A stretch of 52,531 nucleotides of DNA from Paraburkholderia bryophila (GCF_003269035.1 NZ_QLTK01000043.1:1-52531); one strand, 5' to 3'; positions 32,378 through 41,351 are shown, numbered from the stretch's first letter. The notes: generated by a model from the letters alone, not told the origin. Program-made: numbers and translations.

Positions 32378-34384
32378 ATGGAGCACGCCTACCTTCACTT
32401 CCTGCATTCGCTCGCCGGGCATCCGCAATGGATGCTCGCGGTCGTCTTTCTCGCGGCCTTCCTGGAAGCCGTCGCGGTTATCGGCACCTTCATTCCGGGC
32501 AGCACCGCGATGTTTCTCGCCGGTGCGCTGACCGGCACCGGTTCGCTCAGTCTCGTCTGGGTATTCGTCTGGGCGATCACGGGCGCGATTGCCGGCGACG
32601 GCATGAGCTTCTGGCTCGGCGGTCGCTACAAGGACCGCATCGTGCGGATGTGGCCGTTCAGCCGACATCCCGAAGTGCTGGAAGCGGGGCACCGCTTCTT
32701 TCGCAAACATGGCGCGAAGAGCGTCGTGCTGGCCCGCTTCGTCGGACCTTTGCGGGCCATCGTGCCGGTCGTGGCCGGCATGCTGGGCATGTCGCCGCTG
32801 CGCTTCTACGCCATGAACGTGCTGTCCGCGCTGCTGTGGGCGCCGGCCCATATCCTGCCCGGCGTGGTGTTCGGCGCGTCGGTGCTGCTGGCGGGCGCGG
32901 TGTCGTTCCGGCTCGTCGTGATCCTCGCGCTGCTGGTGGCGATCGTCTGGCTGAGCTTTCGCGTGGCCGGCTTTCTGCTTTCGCATGCGAATGCCTGGTC
33001 GGGCGCTGCGGGCCGCTTTATCGGCAGTTGGGCGTGCCGGCACCCGGGTCCGCTCGGCCGTTTCGCGCGCAAAATGCTCGATCCCGAGACGCCGGACGCC
33101 AGCAGCGTTCTGCTCACCTCACTGGTCGTGCTGGTGGCGGGCGCGCTGTTCTTCGGCGTGCTCGACGACGTGATCAGCGGCGACCCGCTCACACAAGTCG
33201 ATCTGTCGGTCTATCACTTTCTACAGTCGGTTCGCACGCCGTGGGGCGACACCGTCCTCGCGAGTCTCGCGACGCTCGGCAGCGGGCTCACGTTGACGGC
33301 GCTGGTCGTCACGGTCGTCGTGTGGATGCTGTGGGAGCGGCGCTGGCGCACCATCGGCTACTGGCTCGCCGCGGTCGTGTTTTCCCAATTGCTGATCTAC
33401 GCGCTGCAGTTCGCCATGCGCCGCGCGCCGCCCAACGAATTGATCTCCAACGCGTACGCGTTTCCGAGCAATCACGTGGCGGCGACGGTGATCGTCTACG
33501 GCTTTCTGGCCTTCCTGCTGGCGCGACGGGTCGGCAAGCTGGAGGGCGTGTTCGTCGCGACCGTCAGCACGATCGTGGTGATCGTGGTCGCACTCGCGGG
33601 ACTGTACTTCGGCCGCTATTGGGTATCCGACGCGATCGGCGGCGCGGCGCTCGCCTACGTGTGGGTCGCGATCGTCGCGCTCACCGCGATGTGGCGGCAC
33701 CCGGAGACGCCGCCGGCCCGTACGCTGATGCCGGTCGTGGTGCTGGCGGTCGTGCTGGTCAGCGTCGGCGTGCAACTGGGTGTCGCGATGCCCGCGCCAC
33801 GGCCCGACACGACCTTGCGACGGCCGCCCGTGCTTGTCACGCAGGCTCAGTGGACGCTCTCGGCCTGGAAGCGTCTGCCCTGCTATCGCTCGGACATGGG
33901 CGGCGACCACAAGGAGCCGCTTACGCTGCAGTGGCTGTCGAACGCCGATTCGATTCGCGGGCAACTGCGCGCGCAAGGGTGGGTCGAGGGCACGGACCTG
34001 TCCGCGCACAGCCTGCTCTCGCTCGCGTCGCCCAACGTCGCGGCGGTGTCGCTGCCGGTGTTGCCGAAACTCAACAACGGCGTGCCGTCCTCGCTGGTCT
34101 TCATGCGTGCCGGCGACACCCGCGACGAACGCGACGTGCTGCGCTTCTGGCCGAGCGGTTACGCGGTGGAGAACGGCATCTCGGCCACGCCGCTGTGGGT
34201 CGGCTCGTTCGCGCATGAGCGGCTGTCGCGGGCCTCGTGGCCGATCAACATCCTGCGGGTCGACCGCTCCGAAAGCACGCTCGATTCCCACGCACGCGCC
34301 GGGGCGCCGCTCGGCGCGTCGGTGGTAGCCAAGGTGATTTGCGACGGCGTGCAGGTGGCGCTGCTGGCTTCGCCGGTAGAATAA
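32378..34384 (+). CDS. DedA - PAP2 phosphatase - LssY-C fusion protein
   Basis: This 668-residue inner-membrane protein joins three parts. Residues 1-230 are a DedA/VTT domain (FIPGSTAMFLAGAL; GRYKDRIVR; ARFVGPLRAIVPVVAGM). Residues about 240-450 are a PAP2 lipid-phosphatase-type domain. Residues about 470-668 are a soluble LssY-like C-terminal domain. The PAP2 motifs are partly altered: PSNH is present for motif 2, but in motif 3 the nucleophilic histidine position holds Y414 (GRYWVSD, where HWxSD is expected). The codon is TAT, one base from CAT. The domain may be inactive or bind lipid without hydrolysis. DedA proteins act in lipid flipping and membrane homeostasis. Confidence 0.85.
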   Translation: MEHAYLHFLHSLAGHPQWMLAVVFLAAFLEAVAVIGTFIPGSTAMFLAGALTGTGSLSLVWVFVWAITGAIAGDGMSFWLGGRYKDRIVRMWPFSRHPEVLEAGHRFFRKHGAKSVVLARFVGPLRAIVPVVAGMLGMSPLRFYAMNVLSALLWAPAHILPGVVFGASVLLAGAVSFRLVVILALLVAIVWLSFRVAGFLLSHANAWSGAAGRFIGSWACRHPGPLGRFARKMLDPETPDASSVLLTSLVVLVAGALFFGVLDDVISGDPLTQVDLSVYHFLQSVRTPWGDTVLASLATLGSGLTLTALVVTVVVWMLWERRWRTIGYWLAAVVFSQLLIYALQFAMRRAPPNELISNAYAFPSNHVAATVIVYGFLAFLLARRVGKLEGVFVATVSTIVVIVVALAGLYFGRYWVSDAIGGAALAYVWVAIVALTAMWRHPETPPARTLMPVVVLAVVLVSVGVQLGVAMPAPRPDTTLRRPPVLVTQAQWTLSAWKRLPCYRSDMGGDHKEPLTLQWLSNADSIRGQLRAQGWVEGTDLSAHSLLSLASPNVAAVSLPVLPKLNNGVPSSLVFMRAGDTRDERDVLRFWPSGYAVENGISATPLWVGSFAHERLSRASWPINILRVDRSESTLDSHARAGAPLGASVVAKVICDGVQVALLASPVE

Positions 34385-34417
34385 AACGCCGGTTTGACGA
34401 AGGCGTGGGATGCCTGG

Positions 34418-34540
34418 CTATCCACATCTGGCAGGCAATCGCGCGTTCGCTGCTCCCGCCGGGAAAACGCTCTGTGTTCAAGCAGTTGGCGAGGTTGGCC
34501 AGGACTTGTCCACAAGGATATGAACATTTTCTGTGGATAA
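34418..34540. promoter_or_regulatory. Cluster of DnaA-box-like 9-mers
   Basis: CTATCCACA (34418-34426), TTGTCCACA (34506-34514) and TGTGGATAA (34532-34540, a perfect box on the other strand) lie within 123 bp in a spacer. The first two differ from TTATCCACA by one base. There are no replication genes nearby, so this may be a DnaA-binding regulatory or titration site, or chance. Confidence 0.4.
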
Positions 34541-34574
34541 GATGCGCGAAGGCCAAACCGCCAGGAGAGATGCG

Positions 34575-34724
34575 ATGTCACCACCCACACCCCGCGACGC
34601 CGCCAGGCCGGCACCGCGTCACCGCTTCCTATGGTTCGTGGCCTTGTGGCTGCTCGGCGTCGCCGGCACAGCACTACTGGTGCTGCCGTTTCATCTCATG
34701 ATCGCCGCGGCAATGCATCATTAG
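34575..34724 (+). CDS. Small membrane protein, DUF2474-like
   Basis: This 49-residue peptide has a basic start (RPAPRHR) and one membrane helix (WFVALWLLGVAGTALLVLPF). Size and pattern resemble DUF2474, a family often found beside genes for bd-type oxidases. A cioAB pair is 2.9 kb away on the other strand. ATG 34575 has AGGAGAG upstream. The family match is from memory and only probable. Confidence 0.55.
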   Translation: MSPPTPRDAARPAPRHRFLWFVALWLLGVAGTALLVLPFHLMIAAAMHH

Positions 34725-34808
34725 CCTTGTCGCTCCCCTGTCGTTCGGACGCCGCGCGCATCGCCAACCGCGAAGTCGAGCGCGAAGTTGAGCGCCGTCG
34801 CGTCGGCT

Positions 34809-35249
34809 TCAAGGCCGCTCGAGCGACGCCGGCAACTGCCCCAGTTGCCGGAACACCGCGAGCCAGTCCTCGAGGTGCCAGGTTTTCGCAATCAGGTCCG
34901 CGCGCATTTCATGAAACGAGTGGATCGCGAATCTGATCGGCTTGGAACTCGGCGCCATGCCGAGCAGCGTCCCCGTTTGCGTGCCGCTGATCTCCGCGCG
35001 AACGCCGACCCGCTCGCCGTGAATCAGCACGTCGAGAATCGTGACGCGCATATCGGGCAGCGCCGTGGCGAGGTCCTCGAAGACCGGAATCATCTGGTCC
35101 GGTCCCGGCGCCACGCCGGCGGGCTCCGGAACGTATTCCCAGTCGGACGTGACGACGGTTCGCAACAGGGCGACGCTCTTCTGCTCGAAGGCGCGATAGA
35201 ACGTGTCGATGGCTTGGTGAATCTGAGCTTCGCTGGCGGGCGACGTCAT
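34809..35249 (-). CDS. SnoaL-like/NTF2-fold protein
   Basis: This 146-residue protein fits the SnoaL-like polyketide-cyclase/ester-cyclase group of the NTF2 fold. It has IHQAIDTFYRAFEQKS at the start, VEYVPEP-like and PGPDQM segments, and HSFHEMRADLIAKTWHLEDW near the end. Members of this group often have small hydrophobic ligands, and the substrate is unknown. ATG 35249. It is divergent from the DyP gene by 327 bp. Confidence 0.75.
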   Translation of the reverse strand: MTSPASEAQIHQAIDTFYRAFEQKSVALLRTVVTSDWEYVPEPAGVAPGPDQMIPVFEDLATALPDMRVTILDVLIHGERVGVRAEISGTQTGTLLGMAPSSKPIRFAIHSFHEMRADLIAKTWHLEDWLAVFRQLGQLPASLERP

Positions 35250-35576
35250 GATCGGTGGCTCCGGGGAAGGGTCGCGGCGAGCCCGATACGCTCGCCGCTT
35301 CCATCATAAGCCCGCATCCGGGATGCCTGCGCGCAAGGTGTGCAACGCCCTCATTGGCAACCTGAGGCAACGATAAGGCAGCGTAGCGGTCATGAATTGC
35401 GTAGTCGGTATAACATCCGATGGCAACGCACCCGACCGCCAACCTGCTCCGGCGATTCGCGCCGATTCGAACAGAGTCGGCCACCGCCATAAAAACGTCA
35501 CCGCGCAGGCGTAAAGACCCTCGACAGCCGTTTCATTGCAATCGGAACCCGTCACGACCTACCCACCTTCAATCCG
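35250..35576. other. Spacer upstream of the DyP gene
   Basis: This 327-bp spacer between divergent genes must contain the promoter of the DyP-encapsulin operon. A TATAAC box occurs at 35409-35414, but no good -35 element is found at the right distance. No small gene is evident. Confidence 0.4.
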
Positions 35577-36701
35577 ATGACTAAAGAACTCCCCGTCACG
35601 CCAGAACGCGCCGATCCTCCGGAGCCGCAGGGCATCTGCAAAGACGTCTCCCGTAGCGCGATCTTTCTGGTCGCGACTATTTCCAGCGACACCGACGCCG
35701 TGGAAAAAGTCCGCGCCTGGACCGGCGACATCGCCGCGCGGGTGCGCGCCGTCGGCAAGCGCGTGCCGGCCGGCGACCTCTCGTGCGTGTGCGGCTTCGG
35801 CTCCGACGCATGGGACAGGTTGTTCGGCGCGCCGCGTCCCGCCCGCCTGCATCCGTTCCGCGAATTCGGCACCGGCGAGCGCCGCGCCATCGCAACGCCG
35901 GGCGACATCCTGCTGCACATTCGCGCCGAGCACATGGACCTGTGTTTCGAACTCGCCACGCAGTTGCTGGCGCCGCTCGGCGACGCCGTGACCGTGGTCG
36001 ACGAAGTACATGGTTTCCGCTACTTCGATATGCGCGACCTGGTGGGCTTCGTGGACGGCACGGAAAATCCGGCGGGCCGCGAGGCGGTGCAGTTTACGCT
36101 CATTGGCGACGAAGACCCGGGCTTCGAAAGCGGCAGCTATGTGCTCGTGCAGAAGTATCTGCACGACATGGCGGGCTGGAACGCGCTGCCGGTCGAGACC
36201 CAGGAACTGATTATCGGCCGTAAGAAGCTGTCGGATATCGAGCTCGACGATGCGGTGAAACCGTCCCGCTCGCACAGCTCGCTGACCACGCTGACCGAGA
36301 ACGGCAAGGAAGTGAAAATCCTGCGCGACAACATGTCGTTCGGCCGCCCCGGCTCGAACGAATTCGGCACGTACTTTATCGGCTATGCGCGTTCGCCCGC
36401 GCCGATCGAACAGATGCTGGAGAACATGTTCGTCGGCCGCCCGCCGGGCAACTACGACCGGCTGCTCGACTACAGCCGGGCGGTCACCGGCAGCCTGTAC
36501 TTCGTGCCGTCGGCCACGATGCTCGACGAACTAGCGGACCGCGAGCCGCAACCCGCCGCGGAGGTCGAGACGCCGCCGGACACGTCTTCATCCGCCGAGC
36601 CGGATCGCGAACACGAAGGTTCGCTGAATATCGGCTCGCTCAAGGAACTCACCGGACTCACTGGACCCACCGGACTCACAAAAGGGAATCGCCCAACATG
36701 A
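35577..36701 (+). CDS. DyP-type heme peroxidase with encapsulin-targeting peptide
   Basis: This 374-residue dye-decolourising peroxidase shows the DyP motif GFVDG (157-161, catalytic D160), proximal heme ligand H233 (KPSRSHSS) and R250 (ILRDNMSFG). It uses hydrogen peroxide to oxidise bulky substrates. After an acidic Pro-rich linker (about 320-348) comes an encapsulin cargo-loading peptide (SLNIGSLK, 349-356), as in known DyP cargo. Here it is not terminal. About 18 residues with LTG repeats follow, encoded by three 9-bp repeats at 36648-36674. The stop overlaps the encapsulin start by 4 bp. The product is expected inside the encapsulin shell. Confidence 0.93.
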   Translation: MTKELPVTPERADPPEPQGICKDVSRSAIFLVATISSDTDAVEKVRAWTGDIAARVRAVGKRVPAGDLSCVCGFGSDAWDRLFGAPRPARLHPFREFGTGERRAIATPGDILLHIRAEHMDLCFELATQLLAPLGDAVTVVDEVHGFRYFDMRDLVGFVDGTENPAGREAVQFTLIGDEDPGFESGSYVLVQKYLHDMAGWNALPVETQELIIGRKKLSDIELDDAVKPSRSHSSLTTLTENGKEVKILRDNMSFGRPGSNEFGTYFIGYARSPAPIEQMLENMFVGRPPGNYDRLLDYSRAVTGSLYFVPSATMLDELADREPQPAAEVETPPDTSSSAEPDREHEGSLNIGSLKELTGLTGPTGLTKGNRPT

Positions 36702-37501
36702 ACAATCTGCATCGCGAGCTGGCCCCCATCTCCCGCGCCGCCTGGTCGCAACTCGAAGAGGAAGTGGCGCGCACCTTCAAACGTAGCGTCGCCGGCCGCC
36801 GCGTGGTCGACGTCAAGGGTCCGGGCGGCACGGAACTGTCCGGCGTCGGCACGGGGCATCAGACCACCATCGGCGCGCCGCAGGACGGCGTGGTGGCAAA
36901 GCTGGCCGAAGTCAAAAGTCTGGTCGAACTGACCGTGCCGTTCGAACTGCAGCGCGAAGCGATCGACAGCGTGCTGCGCGGCGCAAAAGACGCCGACTGG
37001 CAACCCGCGAAAGAAGCGGCCAGGCAGCTCGCCTACGCCGAAGACCGGGCGATCTTCGACGGTTATAAGGCGGCGGGCATCGGTGGCCTGCGCGAAGGCT
37101 CGTCGAATCCGGTGCTCGCGCTGCCGGCCGACATCAGCGACTATCCGAACGCGATCAGCGAAGCGCTCGAACAGTTGCGGCTGGCCGGCGTGGACGGCCC
37201 CTATTCCGTGCTGCTCGGCGCCGATGCCTACACGGCGCTCGGCGAAGCACGCGACCAGGGCTACCCGATCCTCGAACACATCAAGCGGATCGTGAACGGC
37301 GAGATCATCTGGGCGCCGGCCCTCGCGGGCGGCAGCGTGCTGTCCATGCGCGGCGGCGACTTCGAGTTGCACCTGGGTGAAGATGTGTCGATCGGCTATG
37401 TGAGCCATACCGAGACGACCGTGCGCCTCTATCTGCGCGAGTCGCTGACGTTCCTGATGCTGACGAGCGAAGCGTCGGTGACGTTGAGCCAGGCTGAGTA
37501 G
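36698..37501 (+). CDS. Encapsulin shell protein (family 1)
   Basis: This 267-residue protein has the HK97-like fold of linocin M18-type encapsulins. It shows MNNLHRELAPISRAAWSQLEEE at the start, which forms the cargo-binding N-terminal helix region, and HTETTVRLYLRESLTFLMLT at the end. Length suits a T=1 shell of 60 subunits. The gene begins inside the DyP stop codon region (ATGA), so the shell and its cargo are made together. The compartment would confine peroxidase chemistry. Confidence 0.95.
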   Translation: MNNLHRELAPISRAAWSQLEEEVARTFKRSVAGRRVVDVKGPGGTELSGVGTGHQTTIGAPQDGVVAKLAEVKSLVELTVPFELQREAIDSVLRGAKDADWQPAKEAARQLAYAEDRAIFDGYKAAGIGGLREGSSNPVLALPADISDYPNAISEALEQLRLAGVDGPYSVLLGADAYTALGEARDQGYPILEHIKRIVNGEIIWAPALAGGSVLSMRGGDFELHLGEDVSIGYVSHTETTVRLYLRESLTFLMLTSEASVTLSQAE

Positions 37502-37552
37502 TCGGGCCGGGTAGTCAGCTGATTAAACGGCACCTGTAGCACGTCGCCTGGT

Positions 37553-37585
37553 CCATCGCCGCGCGTTGCGCGCACGCGGCGATGG
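37553..37585. terminator. Bidirectional hairpin between encapsulin and cioB
   Basis: Arms CCATCGCCGCG (37553-37563) and CGCGGCGATGG (37575-37585) are perfectly complementary with an 11-nt loop. It lies between the 3' ends of two convergent genes. No T-run is present on either strand, so it would act as a blocking or 3'-protecting structure. Confidence 0.55.
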
Positions 37586-37603
37586 CGTCGCGTATCGAAC
37601 CAC

Positions 37604-38611
37604 TCAGTGATAACCGGCATCGCCTTCGCGCACCTTGCCGCGGAATACGCGGTACTGCATCAGGTTGTAGACGAGAATGACCGGCAGCACGATCACCGTG
37701 CCGACCAGCGCAAACAGCTGGCTCGAATGACTCGACGAGGCTTCCCAGATGGTCAGCGACGGCGGCACGATGTTCGGCCAGATGCTGATCAGCAAGCCGC
37801 TATAGCCCAGAAAGCACAGCGCGAGCGTGAGCAGGAACGGCGTCGCTTCATGCCGCAGCCGCAGCGTGCGAAAAATTCCCCATACGCAGGCCACCACCAG
37901 AATCGGCACCGGCAGGAACCAGCCGAGCTTGCCGCTGCCGAACCAGCGGTGCGCGACCGCCGGCAAGCCGATCACGGTCCATAGACTCACGACCGCCATG
38001 GCCCCCAGCAGCACGCTCACGAGCGGCCGCATCACTTCGCGCATGCGGCGTTGCAGGTCGCCGTCGGTCTTCAGGATGAGCCAGCCGCAGCCAAGCGTCG
38101 CGTAAGTAGTGAGCACGCCGATGCCGCACAGCAAGCTGAACGGCGACAGCCAGTCGAACGGATCGCCCGCAAACCGGCCGTCGACGATCTTGATGCCTTG
38201 CAGCAGCGATCCCAGCACGATGCCCTGGCACAACCCCGCCAACGCCGACCCGGCCATGAACGCCAGATCCCACGCATGCTGCGTGCGCGTGGCTCGCGCG
38301 CGCAATTCGAAGGCCGCGCCGCGAAAGATCAGGCCCACCACCATCAGGATCAGCGGCAGATAGTTCGCCGGCAGGAGCGTCGAATAGACCACCGGAAACG
38401 CGCCGTAGAGTCCGGCACCGCCGAGCACGAGGAAGGTCTCGTTGCCGTCCCACACAGGCGCGATGGTATTGAGCATGACTTGCCGGTCGGCTTTCTGCTC
38501 GAAGAACGGAAACAGCAGGCCGATGCCGAGATCGAAACCGTCCAGCATCACGTAGAGAAACACGCCGAAGCCGATGATCGCAGCCCACACCACGGGAAGA
38601 TCGAGTTGCAT
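37604..38611 (-). CDS. cioB: Cytochrome bd-type (cyanide-insensitive) oxidase subunit II
   Basis: This 335-residue protein has about eight membrane helices and matches subunit II of bd-type quinol oxidases (MLDGFDLGIGLLFPF; VWDGNETFLVLGG; PANYLPLILMVVGLIFRG). It partners CioA in the inner membrane. The length and sequence fit the CIO branch. It starts 4 bp after the cioA stop. No CydX-like gene follows. Confidence 0.93.
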   Translation of the reverse strand: MQLDLPVVWAAIIGFGVFLYVMLDGFDLGIGLLFPFFEQKADRQVMLNTIAPVWDGNETFLVLGGAGLYGAFPVVYSTLLPANYLPLILMVVGLIFRGAAFELRARATRTQHAWDLAFMAGSALAGLCQGIVLGSLLQGIKIVDGRFAGDPFDWLSPFSLLCGIGVLTTYATLGCGWLILKTDGDLQRRMREVMRPLVSVLLGAMAVVSLWTVIGLPAVAHRWFGSGKLGWFLPVPILVVACVWGIFRTLRLRHEATPFLLTLALCFLGYSGLLISIWPNIVPPSLTIWEASSSHSSQLFALVGTVIVLPVILVYNLMQYRVFRGKVREGDAGYH

Positions 38612-38615
38612 GGCG

Positions 38616-40004
38616 TCACTCTCCTTTCAGCGCGTCGAGCGGACGATTCCGCAATACCGGATGCTTGACGGAAGGCGGACTGTCGACCTGCGACTCTGGC
38701 CCGCGCCCCATCATTTTCAGCATGTAATAGACGCCCATGCCGAACACCAGGAAGTACACCAGCACGAAAATCAGCAACGACACGCCCGCCTGTTGCGCGC
38801 TGATCGGCGAGAGCGAGTCTTCGGTGCGGAACACGCCATACACCGTCCAGGGCTGGCGACCGACTTCGGTCGTGATCCACCCGGCCAGCAACGCGACGAG
38901 GCCCGACGGTCCCATGCACAGCACCAGCACCTGAAACCAGCGGGTCTCGTACAACTGGCCTCGCACCCGCAGAAACAGCCCCAGCAGCGCGGTCAGCAGC
39001 ATCAGCATGCCGAGACCCGCCATGATCCGGAAGGTCCAGAAAATGATCGGCGAATACGGACGGTCTTTAGCCGGAAATTCCTTCAGTCCGCGAATTTCTC
39101 CGTCCCAGCTATGGGTCAGAATCAGACTGCCCAGGTGCGGTATTTGCAGCGTGTAGCGCGTGACTTCCGCGTCCATGTCGGGCAGGCCGACCAGGTTGAG
39201 CGCAGTGCCGCCCTTCTCGGTTTGCCACAGCCCTTCGATCGCCGCGATCTTGGCCGGCTGATACTGCCGCGTATTGAGACCGTGCGCGTCGCCGACGAAA
39301 ATCTGCACCGGCGCGAGCAGCAGCAGAATCCACAGCGCCATCGAAAAACTGCGCGTGATCGGGCCGTCGCGCCGGCCACGCAGCAGATGCCACGCGCCGC
39401 AAGCCGCGACGATAAAGGCCGCGACAATAAACGCGGCGATCGTCATATGCGCGAGACGATACGGAAACGACGGATTGAAAATCACCTTCAGCCAGTCGAC
39501 CGGCACGATCCGGCCGTTCTCGATGGCGAATCCTTGCGGCGTCTGCATGAAGCTATTGGACGCGAGAATCCAGAAGGTCGAAATGAGCGTGCCGAGCGCG
39601 ACCATCAGCGTGGCGAAGAAGTGCCCGCGGGGACCGACACGCTGCCAGCCGAACAGCATGACGCCGAGAAAGCCGGCTTCGAGAAAGAACGCCGTCAGCA
39701 CTTCGTAGGTCAGCAGCGGCCCCGTGATATTGCCGGCGAACGAAGAGAAGCCGCTCCAGTTGGTGCCGAACTCGTACGCCATCACCACGCCGGACACGAC
39801 GCCCATGCCGAAGCCGACCGCGAAGATTTTCGACCAGAACAGGAACATGTCTTTATAGACGACGTCGCCGGTCATCAGCCAGCGCCCTTCCAGCACCGCG
39901 AGGAAGCTCGCCATGCCGATGCTGATCGCGGGAAAGATAATATGAAACGAAACGGTGAACGCAAACTGCAGCCTGGCGAGATGGAAAGCATCGAAGAGTT
40001 CCAT
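38616..40004 (-). CDS. cioA: Cytochrome bd-type (cyanide-insensitive) oxidase subunit I
   Basis: This 462-residue quinol oxidase subunit carries the haem ligands in order: H21 (SFHIIFP), the H in RLAHMTIAAF and the M in GLGMLMLL. The EFGTNW segment is conserved and the Q-loop is short, as in CIO-type rather than E. coli CydA-type enzymes. It reduces oxygen to water without pumping protons and is less sensitive to cyanide. ATG 40004 fits the family start MELFDAFHLARLQFA, and upstream frame is ignored. An upstream promoter was not resolved. Confidence 0.94.
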   Translation of the reverse strand: MELFDAFHLARLQFAFTVSFHIIFPAISIGMASFLAVLEGRWLMTGDVVYKDMFLFWSKIFAVGFGMGVVSGVVMAYEFGTNWSGFSSFAGNITGPLLTYEVLTAFFLEAGFLGVMLFGWQRVGPRGHFFATLMVALGTLISTFWILASNSFMQTPQGFAIENGRIVPVDWLKVIFNPSFPYRLAHMTIAAFIVAAFIVAACGAWHLLRGRRDGPITRSFSMALWILLLLAPVQIFVGDAHGLNTRQYQPAKIAAIEGLWQTEKGGTALNLVGLPDMDAEVTRYTLQIPHLGSLILTHSWDGEIRGLKEFPAKDRPYSPIIFWTFRIMAGLGMLMLLTALLGLFLRVRGQLYETRWFQVLVLCMGPSGLVALLAGWITTEVGRQPWTVYGVFRTEDSLSPISAQQAGVSLLIFVLVYFLVFGMGVYYMLKMMGRGPESQVDSPPSVKHPVLRNRPLDALKGE

Positions 40005-40233
40005 GATGGATCTGCGGCTCCGGGTGGCAACGGCTTTTGCGTAACGACGGGAGACATGATTATCGCCCGATGTTCTTTTGCGTGGTGCGTAGGCTGCCAT
40101 TCGTGACAGAACGCGGCAGCGCAGATCCTTTATAAGTGCGGCAATCTGCCCGCTCGCCCGTTGTGCTCGCGCGCGCATGACATCACACCGGCTTGCTATG
40201 ATTCCTGGCACCGAATTGCCCTGGGAGCTCACG

Positions 40234-40908
40234 ATGCGAATTCAAACCTCATTCCTGTTCGATCTCGACGGCACGCTGGTCGAGAGCGTCTATCAGCATG
40301 TGCTGGCGTGGAAAGAAGCACTCGACAGCGAAGGCATTCCGCTGTCGGTCTGGCGGATTCACCGCAAGATCGGCATGAGCGGCGGCCTGTTCACGAATCA
40401 GTTGCTGCGCGAAACGCACAAGGAGATCAGTACCGAACTCCAGGAACGGCTGCGCCAGGCGCACGCCGCGTCGTATCGGCGCTTACGCGATCAGGTCTGC
40501 CCGCTGCCGGGGGCACGCGAGTTGCTCACCGCACTGACGAAAGCCGGCACGCCATGGGCGGTGGCGACCAGTGGCCGGATGGAAACCGCGGCCGTCAATC
40601 TGGAGGCACTGGGCGTCGACCCGGCCAAAGCCGTGGTCGTCACACGCGACGACGTCAAATACGCGAAGCCTGACCCGGACCTGTTCATTGCGGCGGCGAT
40701 CCGGCTCGGTGTGCCGGTCGAACAGAGCGTGGTGGTCGGCGACAGTATCTGGGACATGCTGGCCGCGAAGCGCTGCCGCGCACTCGGTGTGGGCGTGCTG
40801 TCGGGTGGGTATGGCACGGAGGAACTGGAACGTGCGGGCGCGTTGCGCGTTTATGACGATCCGGCCGATCTGCTGGAGCATCTGGATGAGGTTGCCGCGA
40901 GACCCTGA
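40234..40908 (+). CDS. HAD-family phosphatase
   Basis: This 224-residue haloacid-dehalogenase hydrolase has motif I FLFDLDGTLVES, the cap region with MSGGLFTNQLL, motif II (ATSGRM), the lysine in KYAKPDPD, and motif IV VVGDSIWDM. It probably dephosphorylates a small metabolite such as a sugar phosphate or phosphoglycolate. ATG 40234 follows GGGAG, and upstream ATGs at 40177 and 40198 are not preferred. It is divergent from cioA. Confidence 0.9.
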   Translation: MRIQTSFLFDLDGTLVESVYQHVLAWKEALDSEGIPLSVWRIHRKIGMSGGLFTNQLLRETHKEISTELQERLRQAHAASYRRLRDQVCPLPGARELLTALTKAGTPWAVATSGRMETAAVNLEALGVDPAKAVVVTRDDVKYAKPDPDLFIAAAIRLGVPVEQSVVVGDSIWDMLAAKRCRALGVGVLSGGYGTEELERAGALRVYDDPADLLEHLDEVAARP

Positions 40909-40970
40909 CTGTCTCGCGGCTTATTCGACGCGAGTTTCAACCCGATACGGTGAGCGGCGTCGCAACACGC

Positions 40971-41351
40971 TCACTGCCCGGTTTCACGCCGGCTCTGCTC
41001 CGCGACGGTCAGGATGGCTTCCGGCATGACTTCGAGGCGGCCCTGCGGAATCGGCTCGCCGCTTTCGTCGGAAAGCCCGTAGGTGCCTTCGTCGATCTTG
41101 CGCAGCGCGCGTTCTATATCGCTCACCCGCTGATCGTTCACGTCGTGCAGCGACTGGTTGATCTCGTTCTGCGCCATGCTCTGCGCGGTGTCCTCGAATT
41201 CCCTCGCCTCCTCGCCATGCTCTTCCTCGGCCGCACGGTCATCCGCGGTCGTGCTCGCCTCGCCGCCCAGCAATTGCCGGCGCAGCGCCTCGAGGCGCGT
41301 GCGCTGCCGCGCGATGAACTCTTCACTCAGGTCGCTCTGCTGGTCGGCCAT
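40971..41351 (-). CDS. DksA/TraR-like protein lacking the zinc-finger cysteines
   Basis: This 126-residue protein has the coiled-coil N-terminus and C-terminal outline of DksA/TraR proteins (SDIERALRKIDEGTYGLSDESGEPIPQGRLEV, then a basic end). All four cysteines of the C4 finger are missing: the usual CExCG site reads SDESG and CxxC reads VAEQ. It may bind RNA polymerase without zinc, as some redox-insensitive DksA paralogues do. The ATG at 41351 follows GGGAG. Acidic residues at a DksA-like coiled-coil tip are not clear. Confidence 0.75.
   Translation of the reverse strand: MADQQSDLSEEFIARQRTRLEALRRQLLGGEASTTADDRAAEEEHGEEAREFEDTAQSMAQNEINQSLHDVNDQRVSDIERALRKIDEGTYGLSDESGEPIPQGRLEVMPEAILTVAEQSRRETGQ

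Noticed and set aside
34418..34540. Replication origin
   Set aside because: DnaA-like boxes occur, but there is no dnaA, parAB, AT-rich unwinding region or clear strand switch.
38574..40106. 510-codon plus-strand frame opposite cioA
   Set aside because: It is antisense to a clear oxidase gene and of biased composition.
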